DNA of 5,011 nucleotides from an uncultured Eubacteriales bacterium (GTDB lineage: Bacteria > Bacillota > Clostridia > Oscillospirales > Acutalibacteraceae): positions 1 to 5,011 of the forward strand of contig CAKSIU010000044.1 in assembly GCA_934463265.1 (NCBI GenBank). Direction: 5' to 3'. The stretch's first letter is position 1; each line of letters opens with the position of its first letter. Below the pieces are notes generated by a model. The model made no database searches. It saw only the letters and a program-made list of their open reading frames with translations, and was not told the DNA's origin. A program made the translations under genes and the position numbers. Shown here piece by piece: positions 1 to 4,432 of this stretch.

Positions 1-91
1 GCTCGTCTATAATCCGTTAATCGACCTATAGGCGGGTTTTTATAATTTTTGTTAGCAAAGCGATCGGCTATGTTATAGCCATGTTATATTT
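1..91. other. Left edge, no assignable gene
   Basis: No gene can be assigned to these bases. One plus-strand frame reads LVYNPLIDL and stops at 29-31, which could be the last codons of a gene entering from the left, but ten codons are too few to judge. A perfect small hairpin GGCTAT-GTT-ATAGCC lies at 66-80 without a T-tract. If a plus-strand gene does end at 31, the terminator at 92-135 would be correctly placed to end its transcript. Confidence 0.3.
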
Positions 92-135
92 AAAAAGAAC
101 GAGATTCCGTCAAGCGATGAAATCCCGTTCTTTTT
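92..135. terminator. Bidirectional intrinsic terminator hairpin
   Basis: AAAAAGAACGAGATT (92-106) pairs with AATCCCGTTCTTTTT (121-135) over 15 positions with one mismatch, around a 14-nt loop. The stem carries an A-run on one side and a T-run on the other, so it has the form of a rho-independent terminator in both directions. On the minus strand it lies just after the short ORF at 143-214; on the plus strand it could end a gene that enters the window from the left. Confidence 0.75.
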
Positions 136-142
136 ATAAGTT

Positions 143-214
143 TTATCGGTCGTCAAGGCGCTGTGACTTTGCCTCTATAACCCTTCTCATATTATCAATC
201 GTAAACTTATCCAT
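143..214 (-). CDS. Possible 23-residue small protein or gene remnant
   Basis: A minus-strand frame of 23 codons plus TAA begins MDKFTIDNMRRVIEAK and ends in a basic/acidic, probably helical stretch. An in-frame TAG stands two codons before the ATG. The only ribosome-binding-like sequence, AGGAA, lies directly against the ATG, which is too close for normal initiation. It is followed 8 bp later by the hairpin terminator at 92-135, which is the best argument that something is transcribed here. The 576-bp element inserted 6 bp upstream of the start codon, so any promoter or leader has been separated from it. It may be the tail of a decayed gene or chance. I do not recognise a family. Confidence 0.3.
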   Translation of the reverse strand: MDKFTIDNMRRVIEAKSQRLDDR

Positions 215-215
215 T

Positions 216-220
216 TCCTA
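216..220. repeat. Left target-site duplication TCCTA
   Basis: TCCTA immediately precedes the left terminal inverted repeat and is repeated exactly at 797-801 after the right one. A 5-bp duplication is the usual footprint of a staggered cut by a DDE transposase. Removing 221-801 restores a plausible uninterrupted site. Confidence 0.75.
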
Positions 221-247
221 TGCCAGACAAGAATAAAACGAACCTTG
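221..247 (+). repeat. Left terminal inverted repeat of the 576-bp element
   Basis: It begins TGCCAGACAAGAATAAAACG. The first 24 bases match the reverse complement of 773-796 perfectly, and over all 27 bases there is one mismatch (position 245). The ends are TG and CA. Confidence 0.85.
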
Positions 248-354
248 CCAAAACACCGCAATTTCCGTGCTTTTTGTCGAATTCTCGCTTGAAGTACGTA
301 TAGTACGTCTGCATTCGCCTTCACCAAAAACCATCGAAAATATCGGTGTTTTGG
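248..354. repeat. Hairpin arm A (107 nt)
   Basis: The base of the arm is the perfect 11-bp pair CCAAAACACCG (248-258) with CGGTGTTTTGG (344-354). A further pair TTTTTG (271-276) with CAAAAA (325-330) and the apical ACGTA-TAG-TACGT (296-308) continue it with mismatches, so most of the arm can form one long imperfect hairpin with its tip at about 301. Confidence 0.7.
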
Positions 355-386
355 TTGATAGCCGAGAAGAACCCCCGATAAACCCG
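355..386 (+). repeat. Left 32-bp spacer repeat
   Basis: It separates arms A and B. A perfect 21-bp core (359-379, containing GCCGAGAAGAACCCCCG) matches the reverse complement of 640-660. The flanking TTG and CCCG are also matched in the partner spacer, with single-base indels, so the whole 32 bp pairs with 632-663. Confidence 0.8.
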
Positions 387-492
387 ATTTTCAGGCGTGC
401 CTCACGCTTAATTCATTGTTCTTTCCGCGGCTTATATTTGTATATTAACCCGCGGAAACGCCTCGACTTAATCGCAAGGCACGCCTGAAAAT
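387..492. repeat. Hairpin arm B (106 nt)
   Basis: A perfect 16-bp base, ATTTTCAGGCGTGCCT (387-402) with 477-492, is followed by a second helix TTTCCGCGG (422-430) with CCGCGGAAA (450-458). Intervening segments match imperfectly, giving a long hairpin with its tip near 439. Confidence 0.8.
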
Positions 493-525
493 TTGCAGTA
501 TCAAGGATTAAATAATATAGGGCAA
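493..525. repeat. Central 33-bp spacer of the element
   Basis: This is the symmetry centre of the element (midpoint 509, against an element midpoint of 508.5). It is AT-rich and begins TTGC and ends GCAA, a 4-bp inverted repeat that could close a small apical loop between arms B and C. Confidence 0.55.
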
Positions 526-631
526 CCTCAAAGCCGACTTTTCTGAAGATTTATGGAAAAGGCAACCGAAGTTGTATACGAATACTACAAGGGCGCATTT
601 GCCTTAAAGCGCAGAAAAGGCGCCTTTGAGG
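526..631. repeat. Hairpin arm C (106 nt)
   Basis: The arm base pairs 526-545 with 612-631 at 18 of 20 positions (CCTCAAAG...CTTTTCTG against its complement). Inner helices AAGGCAA (559-565) with TTGCCTT (599-605) and TTGTA (572-576) with TACAA (586-590) continue toward a tip near 580. Confidence 0.75.
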
Positions 632-663
632 CGGGATAGATCGGGGGTTCTTCTCGGCTACAA
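632..663 (-). repeat. Right 32-bp spacer repeat
   Basis: This is the inverted partner of 355-386, with a perfect 21-bp core at 640-660. It separates arms C and D. Pairing of the two spacers forms the axial helix joining the two four-way junctions. Confidence 0.8.
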
Positions 664-769
664 GTCTGACGGCGAGTTTTTAGGCTAAGACAAGGCACGC
701 GAACGGATTAATACTTGACGTATAAGCCGCGAGCGTAACGATGTATTAGTCAAAAACTCGCCGTCAGAC
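664..769. repeat. Hairpin arm D (106 nt)
   Basis: A perfect 18-bp base, GTCTGACGGCGAGTTTTT (664-681), pairs with 752-769. An inner helix TAATAC (709-714) with GTATTA (743-748) is visible, with other imperfect matches between. The tip is near 717. Confidence 0.8.
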
Positions 770-796
770 CACGGTTCGTTTTATTCTTGTCTGGCA
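770..796 (-). repeat. Right terminal inverted repeat of the 576-bp element
   Basis: Reverse complement of 221-247 with one mismatch. It ends ...GTCTGGCA and is followed directly by the second TCCTA. Confidence 0.85.
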
Positions 797-801
797 TCCT
801 A
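797..801. repeat. Right target-site duplication TCCTA
   Basis: Exact copy of 216-220, directly after the right terminal repeat. Confidence 0.75.
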
Positions 802-950
802 TAAAGCCTGGTTCAGGCTTGCCGAAGAAAAGGTAGTTTTCGCGTTAAACAATATTTCGAAAAAATGACTACAAGTCTTTCTTTCGACGGGAATTTGCCG
901 TTTCCCGCAAGCGGGAGCCCTTCGGCAAGAATATGGCAAGCCATATTGAC
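802..950. repeat. Hairpin-rich non-coding segment, possible dispersed repeat
   Basis: At least six inverted repeats crowd this stretch. AAGCCTG-GTT-CAGGCTT lies at 804-820. CTTGCCGAAG (818-827) pairs at a distance with CTTCGGCAAG (920-929). A 14-bp stem with two mismatches lies at 857-870/874-887. CGGGAA (888-893) pairs with TTCCCG (902-907), in competition with CCCGC-AA-GCGGG (904-915). AATATGGC-AA-GCCATATT lies at 930-947. The 804-820 hairpin and the long-distance pair share 818-820, and two of the inner hairpins share 904-907, so alternative folds exist. Open frames crossing this stretch on both strands follow the hairpins and have no ribosome binding sites. Their translations remind me of short hypothetical proteins called repeatedly in gut Clostridia, which would fit a dispersed intergenic repeat; that is recollection, not a search result. 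Confidence 0.5.
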
Positions 951-977
951 GAACCGAGGGCGATTCACGAGAAAGAA

Positions 978-1023
978 TACCAAAAAACACCGAATGCAAA
1001 ATTGCATTCGGTGTTTTTTGGTA
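978..1023. terminator. 22-bp perfect terminator hairpin at the tRNA 3' end
   Basis: TACCAAAAAACACCGAATGC... (978-999) is fully complementary to 1002-1023 with a 2-nt loop (AA). Runs of six A and six T in the stem make it work as an intrinsic terminator in either direction. On the minus strand it starts with the last bases of the tRNA fragment (TACCA) and so would end the transcript of the original tRNA gene. Confidence 0.8.
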
Positions 1024-1062
1024 CTCCTGACGGGAATCGAACCCATAACTAACCCTTAGGAG
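1019..1062 (-). other. 3' fragment of tRNA-Arg(CCU): probable att site
   Basis: Read on the minus strand this is the 3' part of a tRNA. It has anticodon loop CTCCTAA (anticodon CCU), anticodon-stem 3' strand GGGTT, a 4-nt variable region, T-stem ATGGG / T-loop TTCGATT / T-stem CCCGT with all five pairs possible, acceptor 3' strand CAGGAGT, discriminator A and an encoded CCA. The sequence just 5' of the loop (CATAGAA) cannot pair with GGGTT, and no D-arm or acceptor 5' strand exists upstream. The gene is therefore cut at the anticodon loop. Tyrosine-recombinase islands that integrate into tRNA genes leave such a 3' copy at one end, with an intact gene at the other. On that model, chromosome lies to the left and integrated DNA to the right. 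A decayed tRNA pseudogene is the alternative. Confidence 0.7.
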
Positions 1063-1075
1063 TTCTATGTTACTT

Positions 1076-1137
1076 GCAAAATATCGTTAAAAACGGCAAA
1101 TTTCTTACATTTTATCGTGTTTTAAGCAATATTTTGC
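1076..1137. repeat. Inverted repeat GCAAAATAT next to the att site
   Basis: GCAAAATAT (1076-1084) is the exact reverse complement of ATATTTTGC (1129-1137), 44 bp apart. The right copy is part of GCAATATTTTGCATC, and GCAATATTTTG recurs at 4026-4036. Its position directly inside the proposed element end suggests recombinase or accessory-factor binding, but AT-rich 9-mers can match by chance. Confidence 0.35.
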
Positions 1138-1160
1138 ATCTAAATCGACTAATTTTTGGC

Positions 1161-1193
1161 GTTATTTGAGTAATTTTTAAAACTTCAAATAAC
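1161..1193. repeat. 9-bp inverted repeat, small hairpin
   Basis: GTTATTTGA (1161-1169) pairs with TCAAATAAC (1185-1193) across a 15-nt loop. It lies downstream of the membrane-protein gene on the minus strand and has no clear T-tract, so it could be a weak transcript-end hairpin or another protein-binding site of the element end. Confidence 0.35.
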
Positions 1194-1226
1194 TTTCAAA
1201 CCAAAATAATACCAATTTAATACCAA
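1194..1226. repeat. Helically phased direct repeats (11-bp period)
   Basis: TAATACCAA occurs at 1207-1215 and 1218-1226, 11 bp apart, with a degenerate third copy ending ACCAA at 1204 in the same phase. Short direct repeats spaced by one helical turn beside an attachment site are the usual appearance of integrase arm-type binding sites. This role is inferred from position. Confidence 0.4.
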
Positions 1227-1240
1227 CTTTTACAACAATA

Positions 1241-1256
1241 TTATTTCTAGAAATAA
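1241..1256. terminator. 16-bp palindrome after the membrane-protein gene
   Basis: TTATTTCTAGAAATAA is a perfect palindrome 7 bp beyond the stop codon of the minus-strand gene. It could slow or end transcription, but on that strand the T-run precedes the palindrome rather than following it, so it is a poor intrinsic terminator. Confidence 0.25.
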
Positions 1257-1263
1257 AAAATAA

Positions 1264-3552
1264 TCATTTATTGAATTCTCCCCAAAACTTATTTATTTCC
1301 CCTACAGGATCTGTCCCTAACAGAAATTTCCACCCCAAGATTTCATATTGCCTTAATTGTTTTGAGACTTCTAAATATTCTCTATTTTTAGGATCGGATT
1401 TTAATGCTTTTATTATTTTAGTTCTATATCTATAATATTTGGTTTGAGTCCCTGCATATGCTCCTATAATAATAAATAATGTACCTATAAAAACAATTGT
1501 TTGATCATTTATTTTATTGGCTCTGCAAAGATTATACATTTGAATTGCATAGTCAATTAACTTATCTGCGTATTCGGTATTTCCATTTTCAATTACCCCT
1601 TTAATTCTCCAACCAATAATATTAGACACTCTTTTTATAACTAAGTCTTGATTTTTCTCAATTGAATCAATCGCAATATAGAACAAACTGTCATAAACTT
1701 TTTCTCTTATATCTTTGTTGTTATTTATGAAATATATATTATTTTGAGTATCAAGTAGGTCATCCAACAACTCCACAATTTCGCATGTAAAATCGACATT
1801 TTCCCTATATCTACACTCACATAATGATTTTAAATTATCTATTATTTGTATTCCTAAATCCTTTGATATGTTTTTTAATTTGTCCATTTCAAATATAGCA
1901 CTGCTATAGCATCTTATAACTATCTCTTGCAGTAGAGTATTGTTTGCCGAAGACACTCTTATTGCGGCCCTTTGGAATATCTTAATCCAAATCAACTGAA
2001 TATTTTTATCTTTTTGTTCGGTACATTTTAAACATTCAATAACCTCTGTTAACAACAAACCAACCCAATTGCTTTGATTTTTATCTATTGCTAAAGTAAG
2101 TAGTTCATCCAACTTATCACTTAAATTCTTATTTTTTTGCTCATCTCGCACTTCAACTTTTTCCGAAAATTCAGGAAAAACACAATTAGGCGCTTCTGTC
2201 ATATATTCCACAATATTGTGGGCATATACATATTGTAATTCGAAAGCACTTTCATCTTCTCCCATTTCCTTGTATTTGTCAACTGCATACCTAATAAACG
2301 AAAAGAATTGATTATCATATATCGTCTTATTTCTTGATAATTTTTTTAACGTATTAAATAAATCTTTCTTTGCTCGTTCACTTTTTTTAATAGTTTCATT
2401 ATTTAAAAGCATTGATATTAACACGCACATATTATCACAGTTATCTGCGGAAATTTCAGACAAAATACTATTTTCAAATTCATCATATATTTTTTTATAG
2501 TATTGTTCTTTGTCCTTGATCAAACAATCAAAAATACCAAAAGCGTAGTGTCTAAAAAAAGCGATATAATTCCCCTTGCCAATCTCGCAATTTGCATAAT
2601 AAAATATACGTCTTGATTCTTCTAGAATTCTATCAAATAAGGTTTCTTTGTCAAGTTCTACTGCTTTCATTTCTAGGTTATAGATATACTTATACACATC
2701 TTCAAACCATTCCTCTATTTTTTTATTGTCCATAGTCAAAACCGAGGAGAACAATTTAAGAAACTTTACTAAAAGGGTTTCAATATCGCATTTTATTGTA
2801 ATTTCCGAAAGGTCATAAAAGGTACGCAAAATGTTTCTATTGAGTTCAGAGGCAAAACTTGAATTATCACTTTTCAATAATTCCTTATAAAATGCAATAA
2901 GTAAATTTAAAATATCATTTGTCGTTTTATCATCATCAATAATATTTTTGTTTCGGTTTTCGATATACTTTTTAAAAAACTCAAAATATCCAATCAACAC
3001 GCTTATACATGTCGAACTTTCATTTTTTAAATATGCATCATCATAAATTCTTTTTAATTTTATTAATTCGTTTCTTACTCTATCAGGATTAGTATTTTTG
3101 CTTATCTCTGCCAAAATACATTCCACTTTATCTTTTATTGCTTTTCTTATTTCTTCTTCGCTCAATTTTTTATATATATTTTTACCACATAAAAAAACAA
3201 AAAGAATGCAATTTAAAACATACCATATAGAGGAAATTACGTAATTATCGGCAAAAACCAATAAGAAAAAGCCAACAACTAATAACACAAAAAAATGAAC
3301 AGTTAAAACTTTTCTGCCCGCATAAATATATTTACTCACAATTCTATTGGAATATCTATTTGAATATATTTGTTTTACTACCAATAAGTAAGAAAACCAC
3401 AAAGAAAAAATAATCGTTAAAAAAGATATTGCCACACTTATAATATTGCTTTTGCTTAAATTAATATTAATATTCACAAAGCAATCTGTTATATAGGCTA
3501 TACACGTAAAGACTCCTAACAATATATAAAAAACTGTCCTTTTCTTTTGCAT
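1264..3552 (-). CDS. Large four-helix membrane protein, unknown family
   Basis: This is a 762-residue protein whose family I do not recognise. The start is well supported: AAGGAGG (3560-3566) lies 7 bases before ATG, and the frame ends in TGA. Four hydrophobic segments occupy about residues 7-24, 37-59, 82-101 and 105-122. The basic N-terminus (MQKKR) and basic loop 60-81 (KQIYSNRYSNR..., GRK) predict both termini in the cytoplasm. The remaining ~630 residues are rich in Leu, Ile, Lys, Glu and Asn with no second membrane region. They look like helical pairs of an alpha-solenoid (TPR/HEAT-like), for example around VECILAEISK and LLTEVIECLK. No nucleotide-binding, nuclease, protease or kinase motif was seen. 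Base use is more AT-rich than in the plus-strand operon at 4433 onward, suggesting separate acquisition. As cargo beside an island end, a defence or stress-sensing role is possible but unproven. Confidence 0.85.
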   Translation of the reverse strand: MQKKRTVFYILLGVFTCIAYITDCFVNININLSKSNIISVAISFLTIIFSLWFSYLLVVKQIYSNRYSNRIVSKYIYAGRKVLTVHFFVLLVVGFFLLVFADNYVISSIWYVLNCILFVFLCGKNIYKKLSEEEIRKAIKDKVECILAEISKNTNPDRVRNELIKLKRIYDDAYLKNESSTCISVLIGYFEFFKKYIENRNKNIIDDDKTTNDILNLLIAFYKELLKSDNSSFASELNRNILRTFYDLSEITIKCDIETLLVKFLKLFSSVLTMDNKKIEEWFEDVYKYIYNLEMKAVELDKETLFDRILEESRRIFYYANCEIGKGNYIAFFRHYAFGIFDCLIKDKEQYYKKIYDEFENSILSEISADNCDNMCVLISMLLNNETIKKSERAKKDLFNTLKKLSRNKTIYDNQFFSFIRYAVDKYKEMGEDESAFELQYVYAHNIVEYMTEAPNCVFPEFSEKVEVRDEQKNKNLSDKLDELLTLAIDKNQSNWVGLLLTEVIECLKCTEQKDKNIQLIWIKIFQRAAIRVSSANNTLLQEIVIRCYSSAIFEMDKLKNISKDLGIQIIDNLKSLCECRYRENVDFTCEIVELLDDLLDTQNNIYFINNNKDIREKVYDSLFYIAIDSIEKNQDLVIKRVSNIIGWRIKGVIENGNTEYADKLIDYAIQMYNLCRANKINDQTIVFIGTLFIIIGAYAGTQTKYYRYRTKIIKALKSDPKNREYLEVSKQLRQYEILGWKFLLGTDPVGEINKFWGEFNK

Positions 3553-3594
3553 AATATATCCTCCTTCTTGTGTTATTATTTTCGATTTTAAAAT

Positions 3595-3628
3595 ATAATG
3601 TTTTTGGATTGCAACGAATTAACATTAT
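3595..3628 (-). terminator. Hairpin at the end of the broken frame
   Basis: On the minus strand ATAATGTT (3628-3621) pairs with AACATTAT (3602-3595) around an 18-nt loop and is followed by ATTTT. It overlaps the final stop codon of the remnant at 3625-3888. The all-AU-rich 8-bp stem and short T-tract make it at best a weak terminator, so some read-through into the membrane-protein gene is plausible. Confidence 0.3.
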
Positions 3629-3888
3629 GGAATTTCAAGTAAATTTGCTAATGGCCTTGTCTTATCGTTATCTTTTGCTAAAAACCACGCATTGTACTTT
3701 TAAAATATATCTGTGAGAACAAATTCTTTATATCCGACAATATCGCCGGAACATGATACTTCTACGGATAAGACAGTTGCGCGATTGACAAACGGAAGAG
3801 TAAACGTAACACCGTTTGTTTTTTGATAATTCAACGCGTATTTGACGGAGGCTTTTTTCAATATCTGCTTGCCTCGGTTAAAATAAGA
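3625..3888 (-). pseudogene. Broken reading frame with internal TAA, unknown family
   Basis: On the minus strand a protein-like frame runs for 62 codons (including KKASVKYALNYQKTNGVTF and VLSVEVSCSGDIVGYKEFV), meets TAA at 3702-3700, and continues in the same frame for 24 more codons (KYNAWFLAKDNDKTRP...) to a second TAA at 3627-3625. Both halves have normal protein composition, so the inner stop looks like a nonsense mutation in a C-terminal coding remnant. There is no ATG with a ribosome binding site at its head; a TTG at 3863-3861 is preceded by GAGG and might start a 54-residue product. Another fragment of protein-like frame (QIAVERLNCLSKDGG) lies just upstream in a different frame, suggesting further decay. 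The strong promoter at 3990-4018 points into it. I cannot name the family. Confidence 0.5.
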
Positions 3889-3989
3889 TTATGTATTAGA
3901 TATAAGTGTTAACCGCCATCCTTACTAAGACAGTTTAATCGTTCAACAGCAATTTGGCAATAATAAGTTTAATTCTTTTGTTATTATGA

Positions 3990-4018
3990 ATTATATCAAA
4001 CTTTTAATCGATTATCAA
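3990..4018 (-). promoter_or_regulatory. Near-consensus sigma-A promoter, minus strand
   Basis: On the minus strand TTGATA (4018-4013) and a perfect TATAAT (3995-3990) are separated by exactly 17 bp. Transcription would start near 3983 and run leftward through the broken frame toward the membrane-protein gene, whose start codon is about 430 bp away. It is the best promoter match I found in the window. Confidence 0.65.
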
Positions 4019-4223
4019 GTTTTTTGCAATATTTTGAGAAAAAATTGCGAGATGCAAAATGTTTGTAATCGCCAAGATGAAGATGTCGTAGGCCAAAACT
4101 TGCGATGATAGCGTATTTTCTATTATCTCCGAATTTTTTTTGCCTTTTCGTCGGAGGGTTGTAGCACAGAGAAAAACGAAAGTCAACGGGAAAAATTAAC
4201 GCTTAAAATTTAAAATAAAAAAC
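4019..4223. other. Intergenic stretch with weak signals only
   Basis: I see no supportable gene. A weaker minus-strand promoter-like pair, TTGACT (4186-4181) and TACAAC (4163-4158), is spaced 17 bp. A 6-bp stem CTCCGA/TCGGAG (4127-4132/4151-4156) lies just downstream of it. A 60-codon minus-strand frame starting at TTG 4186 has no ribosome binding site and overlaps the promoter at 3990-4018. Short plus-strand stretches such as LQYFEKKLRDAKC (stop near 4068) may be chance or decayed coding. Confidence 0.3.
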
Positions 4224-4271
4224 AACAGGGTCTTACTCGACTTTAATCGGGTTTGACTCTGTTTTTCTTTT
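4224..4271. terminator. Terminator or attenuator ahead of the plus-strand operon
   Basis: AACAGGGTC (4224-4232) pairs with GACTCTGTT (4255-4263) with one G-T pair. After a symmetrical TT/TT internal loop, ACTCGA (4235-4240) pairs with TCGGGT (4247-4252) around a 6-nt loop. TTTTTCTTTT follows on the plus strand, and an A-rich run precedes it, so it can also act on the minus strand. It stands about 160 bp upstream of the first gene of the operon, with no plus-strand gene before it, so it may be a leader attenuator or a barrier between convergent and divergent units. Confidence 0.65.
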
Positions 4272-4432
4272 ACTCAAAAATTACCACCACGTACATTTCC
4301 CAGTTTTATGCGTTAATTTATTCCTTTATCGTTGACTTACGTTTTGTCTATACAAATCAATATATTTCAAATTTTTCTCGGTGCTACTGTCCCCGTGCCG
4401 AAAAGGCGAAAAAAATCGGAGGTATTCCAAAA

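Larger units (their letters stand above)
221..796. mobile_element. 576-bp symmetric multi-hairpin element (MITE-like)
   Basis: The element is bounded by 27-bp terminal inverted repeats (TGCCAGAC...GTCTGGCA) and flanked by 5-bp direct repeats TCCTA, so it very probably arrived by transposition. It carries no credible gene: the one longer open frame (267-488) runs through two hairpin arms and has no ribosome binding site. Its layout is terminal repeat 27, arm A 107, spacer 32, arm B 106, centre 33, arm C 106, spacer 32, arm D 106, terminal repeat 27. Each arm is a self-complementary hairpin, the two 32-bp spacers pair with each other, and the terminal repeats pair with each other. A single strand therefore folds into two four-way junctions stacked on a common axis. 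It is visibly richer in G+C than the DNA to its right. Transposases leaving 5-bp duplications and TG/CA ends include the Mu/Tn7/Tn552 group, but the family here is unknown. Whether it acts as RNA, as folded DNA or only as a parasite is not decidable from the sequence. Confidence 0.8.

Noticed and set aside
267..488. 73-codon open frame on the plus strand
   Set aside because: It runs through arms A and B and a spacer of the 576-bp element, has no ribosome binding site, and its sequence is explained by the inverted repeats.
221..796. CRISPR-like or integron-cassette array reading of the periodic arms
   Set aside because: The repeating unit is regular in length only. Spacers pair with each other instead of being direct repeats, the arms are unrelated hairpins, and no cas or integrase gene is present.
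799..1059. Three overlapping open frames (66, 77 and 64 codons) on both strands
   Set aside because: They cross the terminator hairpin and the tRNA fragment; GSIPVRS in one is the usual translation of a tRNA T-arm. No ribosome binding sites were seen.
1019..1062. Complete functional tRNA gene
   Set aside because: No D-arm, no acceptor 5' strand, and bases 5' of the anticodon loop do not pair with GGGTT.
4004..4186. 60-codon minus-strand frame
   Set aside because: It starts with TTG without a ribosome binding site and overlaps the strong promoter.
4332..4366. Plus-strand promoter from TTGACT (4332) with TATACA or TATATT
   Set aside because: Spacings are 11 and 23 bp, outside the working range for sigma-A promoters.
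4380..4402. Hairpin CGGTGC/GTGCCG in the operon leader
   Set aside because: The stem depends on two adjacent wobble pairs and has no supporting context.
4253..4432. N-terminal extension of the first operon gene
   Set aside because: The upstream start lies in the terminator hairpin and lacks a ribosome binding site; the ATG at 4433 has GGAGG at good spacing.
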